NCBI GenBank assembly: GCA_030765645.1
Contig: JAVCCE010000037.1
Location: forward strand, 1-42,179
Origin: Candidatus Hinthialibacter antarcticus
GTDB taxonomy: Bacteria; Hinthialibacterota; Hinthialibacteria; Hinthialibacterales; Hinthialibacteraceae
Length of the DNA stretch: 42,179 nucleotides
Reading direction: 5' to 3'
The notes under the pieces were generated by a model. That model searched no databases. It had not been told where the DNA came from and worked only from the letters and a program-made list of their open reading frames with translations. Shown piece after piece: positions 25,396 through 34,459 of this stretch (its first letter is position 1; each line of letters begins with the position of its first letter). The position numbers were made by a program, and so were the translations under genes.

Positions 25396-27243
25396 TTGCC
25401 TACCGATGCCTTCCAATTCCGTTGATATACGACGAAGCGTTTTCGATAGGTCCGCAAACAAGTCAAGATAGCGTTGATGGGCAAGTTGGCGCTCTTTCAG
25501 CGAAGCGTTGGCGCCGAACCCCGCGTCATCCCGTTTATTGACCACACTGAAATACGATCGCGGACAAAGTGAAAGGCCCAATGTGACCGCTTGTTTATGC
25601 CTCCGAAAGGCTTGCTGAAACTCTTTCATAAATTCAGCGATCTGCGCTCGGAAGCGCTCATCATTTGGATTCAGGCGTTGCAACTTCTTTTCGCTGCGAC
25701 GTATGTCTTGCCGCGCATTTCGACATTCTTTGGCAATGGACGCGACTTGCTTCGCGAGCGCGTGGCGTTGCCCGTACAAGGTTGGATGAAGCGCTGATTG
25801 GATAAATGATTTATCAATGCGCCTGAAAGCATGACGCTCAATGATGCTCTGTAAAGTTTGATAAGGGCAGTTCTCAATTCGCGCGCCGCGCGACGAAGTG
25901 TTGATGACTACGCCGCGCGTTTCCTGAATCAAGTCGCGAAAGCCGTCTAAATAGATTTTATACAATCCATTGGTTTTGATGGTCCCGCCGTCGTTTGAAG
26001 CAACGTCCAATAAAGGCTCTGCGTCTCGTTCCGGCTGGTCTAAATCATTTTGCATTGCGCCGTCGGCGTAAAAGCGATTATTGGGGAACCCCAAATCATT
26101 GCCGACCAGAACAATGGGGCTGCATCCCATTAAACGGGCGAGATGATAAGCCGCATGGGCGGTCGAGCCTTGTGAAAGCAACTTGCCCAGCGGGCCTAAT
26201 GTGTCCAACGCTTGAATCAGAGGGTTGGCGCCCGCCGAATCTTGAACGCCCGCATGGTCATAATAATAGGCGCGTCCTTCATATCGCGCGGGGATGCCGC
26301 GAGCAATCGCCGGGAACGCGACCAGGCAGGTTGATGGGTCGCTGATTCCTTCAAAGTGTTTTTCATTGAGATCAGTGAAGTCAATGCTGACCACCAAATC
26401 CGCATGAATACCATGCTTCAGCATAATACGATGGGCGGTATCCACCGCAATCAAAAGCACGCGATCCTGGATTTCTTTTATCAGCGGCAACGCTTCATCC
26501 AAACTCGGCCCCGGCGCAATCACCAGCGCGGTTTCTCCAACGGCTTTTGATAACAAACGGTTGACTGGCGCACCGCGAACAACCGCAGGCAAGTTGGCGA
26601 TAACATTTGTGAACATGAGGTCCGCATGTTCTTCCCAGGTTTTAAATTTGACGGCCTCCATTTGAAGCGCGAGAGAAAATCCCTCTTGAAACGCCTTCAC
26701 GTATTGCGGGTAGAGATGGTTTGCAAACGCGGTTGACGCCATTTTAACGCCTTGCGCTTTGATGCGGTCTGCGTGGTCGCCTACAAACAGTTGTTGCGCG
26801 GCGTTTTGTGCGGGAAGCCCCGATACAAAGTGAATGCGCGGCGATTGGAGCAAAGCGCTTAAATCGCGTACCTGTAATGCGCTGCGCAATAAGGTCAAAT
26901 CCGGTTCAATGAGCCAAACGATGGTGTCATCATCAGCAATTTCATACAGCGCTTCGGCGTAATATCCATCGCCGAAACCGAGCAAAACAACGCACGCGCC
27001 TTTATGAAACGCCGCGCCGAGCGCTTGCGCCCACTTCATTGCTTCAGCCTGCGGCTGCTGAGGGTCGCTGAGAGAAACCGCGCGGCCGTCTTCCAAACGG
27101 ACGCCGATTAACAGCGCTCCATTCAACGCTTGCCCTGCGATATATTGCTCCGACGTTGACGGCGTCGCGATCAAAGCGTCAGCCAAGGCGGGATTCCGGC
27201 GCCGAACAGCAGCAAGATTCGCTTCCCAAAACGATTGGGCCAT
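25390..27243 (-). CDS. Maf/DUF115 motility-associated glycosyltransferase-like protein
   Basis: A 617-residue protein of the motility accessory factor (DUF115) family, which in Campylobacter, Helicobacter and Aeromonas transfers nonulosonic acids to flagellin. An N-terminal region (about 1-200) precedes the core, with APGPSLDEALPLI at 243-255, ISVDTAH-like LLIAVDTAHRI, DLVVSIDFTD and CSPIVLVGNDLGF. The C-terminus is a helical, Lys/Arg-rich segment. I chose the ATG at 27243 (GGAG upstream, family-like start MAQSFWEANLAAV). A GTG at 27309 or TTG at 27318 would add 22 or 25 residues and leave little room for divergent promoters. It is divergent from a GT4 gene and near flgK/flgL. The donor and acceptor are inferred from the family. 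Confidence 0.85.
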   Translation of the reverse strand: MAQSFWEANLAAVRRRNPALADALIATPSTSEQYIAGQALNGALLIGVRLEDGRAVSLSDPQQPQAEAMKWAQALGAAFHKGACVVLLGFGDGYYAEALYEIADDDTIVWLIEPDLTLLRSALQVRDLSALLQSPRIHFVSGLPAQNAAQQLFVGDHADRIKAQGVKMASTAFANHLYPQYVKAFQEGFSLALQMEAVKFKTWEEHADLMFTNVIANLPAVVRGAPVNRLLSKAVGETALVIAPGPSLDEALPLIKEIQDRVLLIAVDTAHRIMLKHGIHADLVVSIDFTDLNEKHFEGISDPSTCLVAFPAIARGIPARYEGRAYYYDHAGVQDSAGANPLIQALDTLGPLGKLLSQGSTAHAAYHLARLMGCSPIVLVGNDLGFPNNRFYADGAMQNDLDQPERDAEPLLDVASNDGGTIKTNGLYKIYLDGFRDLIQETRGVVINTSSRGARIENCPYQTLQSIIERHAFRRIDKSFIQSALHPTLYGQRHALAKQVASIAKECRNARQDIRRSEKKLQRLNPNDERFRAQIAEFMKEFQQAFRRHKQAVTLGLSLCPRSYFSVVNKRDDAGFGANASLKERQLAHQRYLDLFADLSKTLRRISTELEGIGRQL

Positions 27244-27365
27244 ATCTATTGTTTCTCCATTGAAACGGCTATGCAATCTTAGCCAAATCTCTTGTCTGAT
27301 CCAACGCACATCGCTCAACCTTCATCTCAATTCGATGTACGCTACATCCTTGAAAGGTAAGCGCC

Positions 27366-28508
27366 ATGCGGGTATTGGTCATCGACAAAACAGCCGGGCT
27401 TGATGCGTCGCATGAACGCCATCAAGCAATGGCGGGCGAAGACGGCGTCGAGTTGCATGTACTCGGCCCCCGCCATTGGGTCGAAAATGGGCGCGATATA
27501 ATTTGGCGTCCGCCGATTGACGCGCGTTATCAGGCGCATCGAGGCCGCGTCGTCGGCAAGGGGCATTATGCTCGGGTTTGGTATATAAACGGCATGGCGT
27601 CAGCGATGCGCCAATCCAAGCCTGACATCATTCAGTTGCTTGAAGAACCCTGGTCGCTCACCGCGCTGCAAACCATGCTATACGCCCCCCTATTTGCGCC
27701 TCACGCCAAAATACTTTTTTATACATGGGAGAACATCTACCGCCCCTGGACTTACCCTGCGCGCGCGTCCTGTTTGTATGCAATGATTGACAAGGCCATG
27801 CACTCGCGATCTTGCGCAGCGGTTTGCGCAACCGAAGGCGCCCGCCAGGTGCTAGACCAGAAAGGATACGCGAAACCTTTCGCGGTCGTTCCGTATGGCA
27901 TCCCGCACTATTTTTTTGACGACCAACCAGAACCATCGCCGCGAAAATCATTTACCATTGGCTATGTTGGACGGATGCTGGAAATGAAGGGCGTTGATCT
28001 TCTGATTCAAGCAGTGGCTCAAATTCCAGACGCGCAATTACGCCTGGTTGGAACCGGCGATGACTTTGCCTCCATTCAATCGTTATGCAAACAACTGCAT
28101 GTAGCGGACCGCGTTGAATGGATTGCCGCTTTGACGGAACGAGAGGTTCCAGCCTTTATGAGCGAATTAGATGTCTTGGTTTTGCCGTCCCGTTCAACGC
28201 CCGGTTGGATGGAACAACTGGGCCGCGTGTTGATCGAAGCGATGGCGATCGGGACGCCCGTCATCGGCGCTCGTTCCGGCGCGATTCCTGAAGTGATTGG
28301 CGATGCGGGCTTGTTGTTTAATGCAGATGATTCAGATGATTTGGCGCTTCAACTTCAATGCGTAAAAGCCAACAAAGATTTAAGAACCGAATGTCGCCGA
28401 CGGGGCCGCCTTCGGGCGCAGACGCAATTTACCTGGCCTCATTTCGCCAAACAGATGCTCCATTTCTATCGTTCGCTCTCAGCGGAAAGTAAAAGCACCA
28501 ATGAATAA
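27366..28508 (+). CDS. Glycosyltransferase family 4
   Basis: A 380-residue GT-B glycosyltransferase. The C-terminal half has GYVGRMLEMKGVDLLIQA, LRLVGTGDD, VLVLPSRSTPGWMEQLGRVLIEAMAIGTPVI and the EAMAIGTPVIGARSGAIPE signature, with the E-x7-E pair that binds the nucleotide-sugar. It adds one sugar to a glycan; donor and acceptor are not known. GAAAGG precedes the ATG. The last 8 bases overlap the flippase gene, so the two are translationally coupled. It is divergent from the Maf gene. Confidence 0.92.
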   Translation: MRVLVIDKTAGLDASHERHQAMAGEDGVELHVLGPRHWVENGRDIIWRPPIDARYQAHRGRVVGKGHYARVWYINGMASAMRQSKPDIIQLLEEPWSLTALQTMLYAPLFAPHAKILFYTWENIYRPWTYPARASCLYAMIDKAMHSRSCAAVCATEGARQVLDQKGYAKPFAVVPYGIPHYFFDDQPEPSPRKSFTIGYVGRMLEMKGVDLLIQAVAQIPDAQLRLVGTGDDFASIQSLCKQLHVADRVEWIAALTEREVPAFMSELDVLVLPSRSTPGWMEQLGRVLIEAMAIGTPVIGARSGAIPEVIGDAGLLFNADDSDDLALQLQCVKANKDLRTECRRRGRLRAQTQFTWPHFAKQMLHFYRSLSAESKSTNE

Positions 28509-29955
28509 ACACGCTGCGAACCCGGGCGTAGGGCGCCGAATTACGCGCTATGGCGCCATCCTCGCCTTGAGCGGCGCTTTGTGCCATGTGTTGCGGCTGG
28601 TTTATACCCTCATGGCCATTAATATTCTTGGTCAGGAACAATTTGGACGCATCGAATACTTTGTTGAGATGGCAGTGATTTTCACGGTACTGCTTGATTT
28701 TGGGCTAGAACAAACCCTGACGCGTGAAATCGCCCGGCGCAAAGAACGCCTAAAAACAGAACTCCCCTCGATCATCGGTTATCGCATCGCCGCCACCATC
28801 GCCGGCGCATTCGTCATGATTGGATTTTTGGTCGTGATAGCAAAGCCCGAACACAGTCTGGGCATCATCCTTGCAGCGGGCGTTTATTTTTGCGTCGTGT
28901 CCATGATTATGGTCGTCAAGGCGATCAGCCGAAGTTTTGAACTCATGGCGGCGGAGGGAATCGCCAACTTTCTCGACAAGTTCGCCCACATCAGCGCAGC
29001 GATTGTGTTGCTGCTGGTGTATCCAAACTTGCCGTTATTATTACTATGTTATAGTTTAGGCTCGCTGGTTTCTCTCCTCTTTTTTGCAGTGCTGCTTTAC
29101 CGCCGCGTACATCTCGAATCGCGCATCGTTTCATTGGGTACGGGTTGGTCATGGCAAAAACTCGCATTCCCGATTGGGCTGTCAGCCGCATGCGTCTTGC
29201 TCTTGCATCGCCAAGACACCGCAATGGTGAATTGGATATGCGGCGATGCGGAAACGGGGTTATACCGGGCGCCGTACCGGTTTTTGGAAGGGCTGTTTCT
29301 GGTCCCGCAAGTGATCGCCGTGTCAGCCTATCCAGTCTTTTCAAAACTGTTTCACCAAAACCACCCCTTTGAGCAAACCGCCTCGGTCTTAATGCGCGGG
29401 CTGCTCATTATGAGTTTGCCGATGGCGATTGGCGGAACCATAATAGGACATGACATCATGCTATGGGCCGCGCCAGAGTTGGGGCGAATGGGCGGCGATG
29501 TGTTTGTCGTCCTGGTTTGGTCGCTGCCGTTTATCTATCTGAATTTTTTATTGGGCGCCATTCTCAACGCCACCGACCGCCAGTCGAAAAACTTCAGGGC
29601 GAGCGCGATCAGCATGATGAGCAATCTGGTTTTCAACATCCCGTTTATTATTTATTTTGGCGCGATTGGCGCTGCGGTCATGACGGTTATATCGCAAGGG
29701 TTATACGCCGTGTTGATGTTATGGCACACGCGCGATTTTCAACTCATACGTGAATTCCACCGCTACGCCGCCATTCTTTTTTCTTGCGTCGTCATGGCGG
29801 CTGTGTTGATTTTAACGCCGATGCCCTGGCTGTTGGATATAGCTGTCGGCGGGATGATTTATTTCATCGTCTTACTTCTCAGCAAGGGGCTATCTTCGAA
29901 TGACCGCCAAAAATTAATGCAAGTGTTGTCTAAATCCGATCAGAAAAACGGCTGA
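28501..29955 (+). CDS. Wzx-like polysaccharide flippase
   Basis: A 484-residue inner-membrane protein of the polysaccharide biosynthesis (MOP) superfamily with about 12-14 helices. The N-terminus (RYGAILALSGALCHVLRLVYTLMAINILGQEQFG) and the LLDFGLEQTLTREIARR segment are typical. The protein is expected to move lipid-linked oligosaccharide across the membrane. It overlaps the GT4 gene by 8 bases. No polymerase or ligase is adjacent, so the glycan may be short or be used for protein glycosylation. Confidence 0.9.
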   Translation: MNKHAANPGVGRRITRYGAILALSGALCHVLRLVYTLMAINILGQEQFGRIEYFVEMAVIFTVLLDFGLEQTLTREIARRKERLKTELPSIIGYRIAATIAGAFVMIGFLVVIAKPEHSLGIILAAGVYFCVVSMIMVVKAISRSFELMAAEGIANFLDKFAHISAAIVLLLVYPNLPLLLLCYSLGSLVSLLFFAVLLYRRVHLESRIVSLGTGWSWQKLAFPIGLSAACVLLLHRQDTAMVNWICGDAETGLYRAPYRFLEGLFLVPQVIAVSAYPVFSKLFHQNHPFEQTASVLMRGLLIMSLPMAIGGTIIGHDIMLWAAPELGRMGGDVFVVLVWSLPFIYLNFLLGAILNATDRQSKNFRASAISMMSNLVFNIPFIIYFGAIGAAVMTVISQGLYAVLMLWHTRDFQLIREFHRYAAILFSCVVMAAVLILTPMPWLLDIAVGGMIYFIVLLLSKGLSSNDRQKLMQVLSKSDQKNG

Positions 29956-29976
29956 GAAAATTAAACCTCTCAGCCG
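29949..29976. terminator. Hairpin between flippase and IMPase genes
   Basis: CGGCTGAGA and TCTCAGCCG form a 9-bp perfect stem between convergent genes. The T tract is poor on the plus strand, so termination strength is uncertain. Confidence 0.55.
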
Positions 29977-30008
29977 CGTGTTTGTACTTTCAGATCAGAA
30001 TCACACAA

Positions 30009-30791
30009 TTAGAATTTTGGGTTGTGTTTGAATAACGCGCAGAGTTTTTTCACGTTTTCTGGATGTCCCAGCGCTTTAGCTTGCAGGGTTTTGGTTCCAT
30101 TTTTATGCTGCCAATAGTCGACGTCGCTGCCGTCAAAATAGCGCATCTCACCGCCAGCCGCTTCTAAGATGCAAGCGCCGCCCGCGATGTCCCATAAATT
30201 GATCGGTTCCATAATGCCTCCGTGCAACGTCCCCCGCGCAACAAACGCCAAGTGGGCGGCGGCGCTGCCGAATGCGAGCGCACGCCCTTCATATTCCGAG
30301 TCAAATTTACGGAAAGTAGCGCCAGGTGAAACAATGGTGCTTCCATAGTCCATATCGACGGGATCAGAGACAGTAATCACTTTGTCGTTCAGATAGGCGG
30401 GACCGCCTTTGACCGCCCAATAAAATTCGTCGATTGCAGGCAAGTAAACGAACCCGATTTGCGGCCCGTCTTTTGAAACCAATCCCACCGAAATCGCCCA
30501 TACCGGCAAGTGCAAAACAAACGGTTCGGTTCCATCAATTGGATCAATCGCCCAGATGTAGTCCGCTTCTTCCAAGCGGTCTCTCGCGCTCTCTTCGCCG
30601 TACACTCCATGTTCGGGATAGCGCTCATGGATGATGTTTTGCAAAAACGCTTCGACTTCACGGTCCGCAGCGGTGACGTAAGAGCGGTCAGGTTTTCGTT
30701 CCGCTGTGACCGTCTGAAAATGCTTCAGCGCAATTTTGCCTGCATCGCGAATCACAGGCGTCATATCAGCAGCAATTTGTTGCAAATCCAT
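30009..30791 (-). CDS. Inositol monophosphatase family phosphatase
   Basis: A 260-residue Mg-dependent phosphatase. The metal motif GEES (near 65) and the DPIDGTEPF segment (IMPase motif, usual form DPIDGTxxF) are seen, as is the later WDIAGGACILEAAGG. Members act on inositol phosphate, histidinol phosphate, fructose bisphosphate or PAP, and the sequence does not decide. The start has AGAGAGGA upstream. The gene follows the GT39 gene on the same strand after about 107 bases. The link to glycan synthesis is only by neighbourhood. Confidence 0.9.
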   Translation of the reverse strand: MDLQQIAADMTPVIRDAGKIALKHFQTVTAERKPDRSYVTAADREVEAFLQNIIHERYPEHGVYGEESARDRLEEADYIWAIDPIDGTEPFVLHLPVWAISVGLVSKDGPQIGFVYLPAIDEFYWAVKGGPAYLNDKVITVSDPVDMDYGSTIVSPGATFRKFDSEYEGRALAFGSAAAHLAFVARGTLHGGIMEPINLWDIAGGACILEAAGGEMRYFDGSDVDYWQHKNGTKTLQAKALGHPENVKKLCALFKHNPKF

Positions 30792-30898
30792 TTCAATATC
30801 CTCTCTGGTCTATTGCTTACAGCGTACTTCCACTGGCGGGACATTCAATCAGCGCGGCTTCGTATAATGGTTTCAAATCAAAATCAAATGCAAACGCT

Positions 30899-32470
30899 TT
30901 ACTGTTCGCCGCCTCGCACCCATTTCCAAACGGGTTCTCCATTGGGTAAAAGGATGACTTTTTCGGGCTGGCTGGAGGGCAATTCAAACGGGCGCGTGAG
31001 GTACATCGTGGCTTCGCCCTGAAACGTATAGGTTGAATTAACGCTTTGACCGAGTGGAAGGAACTCGACGCGATCAATGTTCCCATCAGGAAAATACCGC
31101 GCCGGAATGTAGCCCGAATAAAACAGAAAAAAGATATCAGGATTTTGCGCGATTCCAGTCACGACCACGCGCTTTTGCGGCAGCCAGTTTTCTTCCCACC
31201 AGTTAATCGCATCGCGGTAGCCATATTCCCAATCCGGCGCAGAATAGACGGGATAACGGACAAATAAGTCATATAAATAAATCGCGGGAAACAGAACAAA
31301 GACAACACCCCAAATGATCACAAGCGTTCGAACCAATTTTGGGGAAATATGCAAAGAAAAATACTCGCGCCAGCCTTTCAGCGCCAAGAGTCCATTGACT
31401 GCCATTAAATGAATCACCGGGACGGCGTAGACGCTCCGCAAGCCGTGCGGGATGCTTTCCCGCGTACAAGCGGCCGCCAGTGGAAAACAGAAAAACCAAA
31501 CCAACAGAAGCACATCAATTCGATTGCGCCTCCAGATTGCTTGCACAAAACCTGCGACGAGAAGCGGCGCTATATACCAATGCACTTGTCCAAACGCCAG
31601 CGTATTGTGGCGCAAATTCGCATCGCCATTGATGAATAAAAACCCCGGGGACAAATGAGACGCGTAGTTTAAGATGAACTCCAACATCAAACTCAACAAT
31701 GGCTGTCCATCAAAAATGCTGATGTCGCTTAGCCGCGAACCGCTTGCTTCAGGCTGCGAAATTAAGTGCATCGCCATAGGGATCGCACCAATGAAAAAGA
31801 CGAACACAAAACATAGGGTTGGAACCAAGAGCGCTCTTTTGTCTTTTGCAAATAAAAGTAGAACGAGTAAAAACACAACCACCAGCACAGGCGCCGTTAG
31901 ACGCGCCGTTGCATAGGTATAAAGCGCCAGAAGCAAGCACAGCGCCGACAAGACCGCGTCAAGCACGGTTGGCTTCTCTTTTTTGAAAAGAAAATACACG
32001 GCAAGCGGAACCCACAGCGTAAGCAAAATAGACTGGTTCGCCCAGCGGCTTAATAGCAAACTCCAGGGCGATAGGCAGACAAACGCCGCCGCCCACAGCC
32101 CGGCCCTGCTTCCCCACCAACGCCGGGCAATCCAATACCCGATCAAGACAGAAAGCGTCCCCGCCAAACAGGCGGGCAACCGAACACCCGCTTCGGTTAA
32201 TCCGAAACAATAAATGAAGGGAATCGTTATATATTGGTAAAGCGACGAGGTTGTGCGTTCATGTTCTTTCACAAAGAGCGGCCAGGGCGTGGCGCTCATG
32301 TCTTGACCGGTCTTCATCAGGCAATAGGAGGTATATCCCTTGCTGGCTTCATCGCGAAAAAAGCCTGAGGGATTATCGTTCAATCCAATAGAACGCAATC
32401 CAAATGCGAATAAAATGAGTAATAGTAAACTGACAACGTGAATATGCGTTTGGAACTTTTTTCCGGTCAT
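30899..32470 (-). CDS. Glycosyltransferase family 39-like membrane protein
   Basis: A 523-residue integral membrane protein (about 11-12 helices) of the ArnT/PMT type. The first periplasmic loop holds FFRDEASKGY with the acidic DE pair typical of the catalytic loop, and HERTTSSLYQYITIPF follows. It uses a polyprenyl-phosphate sugar to glycosylate a periplasmic or surface acceptor. I chose the ATG at 32470 over the upstream TTG at 32479; no good ribosome site is seen for either. It is divergent from the histidine kinase gene, whose promoter overlaps this start region. Confidence 0.85.
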   Translation of the reverse strand: MTGKKFQTHIHVVSLLLLILFAFGLRSIGLNDNPSGFFRDEASKGYTSYCLMKTGQDMSATPWPLFVKEHERTTSSLYQYITIPFIYCFGLTEAGVRLPACLAGTLSVLIGYWIARRWWGSRAGLWAAAFVCLSPWSLLLSRWANQSILLTLWVPLAVYFLFKKEKPTVLDAVLSALCLLLALYTYATARLTAPVLVVVFLLVLLLFAKDKRALLVPTLCFVFVFFIGAIPMAMHLISQPEASGSRLSDISIFDGQPLLSLMLEFILNYASHLSPGFLFINGDANLRHNTLAFGQVHWYIAPLLVAGFVQAIWRRNRIDVLLLVWFFCFPLAAACTRESIPHGLRSVYAVPVIHLMAVNGLLALKGWREYFSLHISPKLVRTLVIIWGVVFVLFPAIYLYDLFVRYPVYSAPDWEYGYRDAINWWEENWLPQKRVVVTGIAQNPDIFFLFYSGYIPARYFPDGNIDRVEFLPLGQSVNSTYTFQGEATMYLTRPFELPSSQPEKVILLPNGEPVWKWVRGGEQ

Positions 32471-32472
32471 TA

Positions 32473-32501
32473 TTGACAAAGTTTGTTCTACGCTCTAAAT
32501 A
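32473..32501 (+). promoter_or_regulatory. Promoter of the histidine kinase gene
   Basis: TTGACA (32473-32478) and TAAATA (32496-32501) with the optimal 17-base spacer. The leader would be about 27 bases. Confidence 0.65.
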
Positions 32502-32534
32502 AGATTACAGTTGCTTTCCTTCTAAGAGGATATC

Positions 32535-33980
32535 ATGTCGCTCACCTATTCGGGAGCCGTTTCTTCCATTCATTCCCAACGTCGAATTTTTTGGTTAATC
32601 GTCGCGGCATTGGCGTTGGTTTTGTCGATTGGTCTCCCCATCGCCGGATTTTATCTGGTTGATAAATTCAGGATGATTCTGTTTCAACAAGTGCGCGTCG
32701 ATAACGCCGCTCTTTCACACATGTTTGAAAATACCGTCCGCCAGCTCAAAACCCACATCAGCGACCGGGACGAATGGCTGCGCGCTGTCCAAACCAATGT
32801 TGAGAATTCATGGGACCAAGAGCGCGGCTATGTCTGCATGATCGATTCAGACCATATTTTACAAGCGGCCCCTGACCTGGAAGCGCCACGAAAAATTGAC
32901 CTCGAAGAAGTTTTTATTATTCCTATTCACAACGACGGAACCAGTTTCTTGCAAGAGCGCACCATCTCGATTGCGGAACTTTTAGATTCGAATACCATCC
33001 ATACCGCCGCAGGACGCATTGAAACATGGAACGGTCAAATGGCCGACATGCGTATGATTAAAATTGACGGCGAGCGCTGGTTGATCGGCGTTCATCAATA
33101 CGAACAAGCCGTCCAGACCCGCCTTAAAGAGCTCATTCCTTTCATTGTTGTGATCGGCGTTATTTTATTTGCTTCTATCGTCTTCCCTTTTGGATTTTTC
33201 ACGGCGTGGTTAATTCACAACCACGAGACAGAGCGGGAACAACATGTTCAGCACATCGAACAGCACTCCATCGAGTTGCAAGCTATGCAAGATCAAAAAA
33301 ACCGCTTATACGCTCGAATTTCTCACGACCTTCGCGCACCGCTGAATAGCGTTGTTGGCGCCAGCGAACTGGTTGCGGAGGGCACCTACGGCGCCGTCAA
33401 TGAGAAACAAAAGAAAGCAATGGCGATCATCGACCGCAATGTTTCGTCGTTATTGAAAATGATTGACGGGATTTTGGAATTGGCCCGACTGGAAAGCGGA
33501 TTATTTAAACTCGATGTCAAACCGCTGCAAATTACGGAACTGCTTAGCGACCTGACCGAAAATTTGCGCCCGTTAGCGGAACGCAAATCGCTTGAACTTA
33601 TTTGTTCGACAAACGGCGCCTTTCCCGCAATCAATACCGATAAAGAGAAACTCTACCTCATCCTGCAGAACCTGATTAGCAATGCAATTCAATTCACTGA
33701 AACCGGTTCCATCAAAGTGTCGGTCGAATTGAAATCAAACGATGAGTTCACCCTCTCCGTCCAGGATACGGGCTTGGGTATATCTCCAGAAGATCAAAAA
33801 AACATATTCCAGGAATTCTCGCGCAGCGCTGCGGCGTCATCCCATAGCCGCGGTTTTGGACTAGGGTTGGCGATCACAAAAGAATTGGCGCAAGCGTTAA
33901 ACGGCAGGTTAGAATTGGATTCGCAATTGGGTGAAGGCGCGACTTTCCGTTTGGTCCTCCCCAGAGAATTTACGAAATAA
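32535..33980 (+). CDS. Membrane sensor histidine kinase
   Basis: A 481-residue sensor kinase. One helix at about 17-41 and another at about 200-227 enclose a 155-residue sensor region that has no domain I recognise. A short coiled-coil linker (about 230-258) replaces HAMP. The phosphoacceptor is H264 in ISHDLRAPLNSVVG, followed by the N box NLISNAIQF, G1 VQDTGLGIS and G2 GFGLGLAITKEL. It is an orphan: no response regulator is next to it, and the only one in the window is at 324. AGAGGA precedes the ATG. It shares a strand with the TPR gene but is separated from it by 81 bases. Confidence 0.92.
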   Translation: MSLTYSGAVSSIHSQRRIFWLIVAALALVLSIGLPIAGFYLVDKFRMILFQQVRVDNAALSHMFENTVRQLKTHISDRDEWLRAVQTNVENSWDQERGYVCMIDSDHILQAAPDLEAPRKIDLEEVFIIPIHNDGTSFLQERTISIAELLDSNTIHTAAGRIETWNGQMADMRMIKIDGERWLIGVHQYEQAVQTRLKELIPFIVVIGVILFASIVFPFGFFTAWLIHNHETEREQHVQHIEQHSIELQAMQDQKNRLYARISHDLRAPLNSVVGASELVAEGTYGAVNEKQKKAMAIIDRNVSSLLKMIDGILELARLESGLFKLDVKPLQITELLSDLTENLRPLAERKSLELICSTNGAFPAINTDKEKLYLILQNLISNAIQFTETGSIKVSVELKSNDEFTLSVQDTGLGISPEDQKNIFQEFSRSAAASSHSRGFGLGLAITKELAQALNGRLELDSQLGEGATFRLVLPREFTK

Positions 33981-34061
33981 AACGCATTTACGCTTACTGG
34001 CATTACCCATCACTCATGCTAGACTGTTGTGCAATCAAATTACTCACTCGAGAGGGACAGC

Positions 34062-34388
34062 ATGTCAGCCGATCAAAAACAAGCATTTTATAATCAAGGA
34101 TTAGAGTATTACAGCCAACAAAAATACGACGAAGCCATTGAAGAATACAAAAAAGCCATCGAAGTAGACCCCCAAGATGGAGAACTCTACCTGGCGGTTT
34201 CGATGACCTATGACCGTAAGGCCGAACTAGACAATGCGTTGGAATATGCCCGCAAAGCCGTCGATTTCATGCCGCGCGAGCCGCTTGCATATACAAACTT
34301 ATCGCGCATTTTTCAGAAGAAAGGCATGATTCCCGAAGCCGAAGATGCAATGGCGATTTCAAAACAAATCGCCTCTGGAATGATGTAA
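34062..34388 (+). CDS. Small TPR protein
   Basis: A 108-residue helical protein with about two and a half tetratricopeptide repeats (NQGLEYYSQQKYDEAIEEYKKAIEVDP; LYLAVSMTYDRKAELDNALEYARKAVDFMP; AYTNLSRIFQKKGMIPEAEDAM). It is cytoplasmic and probably a binding adaptor. The start ATG at 34062 has GAGAGGGA upstream; an earlier TTG at 34029 is less likely. Its own terminator follows. Confidence 0.88.
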   Translation: MSADQKQAFYNQGLEYYSQQKYDEAIEEYKKAIEVDPQDGELYLAVSMTYDRKAELDNALEYARKAVDFMPREPLAYTNLSRIFQKKGMIPEAEDAMAISKQIASGMM

Positions 34389-34410
34389 ACCAAAGTTAGA
34401 GCAGAAATGA

Positions 34411-34441
34411 AAAAGGGGCTTTGCTTAGCCCCTTTTTTTTT
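34411..34441. terminator. Bidirectional terminator after TPR and flgL
   Basis: AAAAAGGGGCT and AGCCCCTTTTT pair over 11 bases and have T runs on both strands. It sits between the convergent TPR and flgL genes. Confidence 0.9.
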
Positions 34442-34459
34442 GAATCATTCTTATAGTTT

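Noticed and set aside
27244-27318. N-terminal extension of the Maf protein from TTG or GTG
   Set aside because: The extension has no family-like sequence and would leave only 47-56 bases for divergent promoters. The ATG at 27243 is preferred, though not proven.
30817-30898. Protein-like frame running past the end of the GT39 gene (minus strand)
   Set aside because: The stretch reads plausibly but is out of frame with GT39, which has a normal length and end. Without a homologue there is no basis for a frameshift call.
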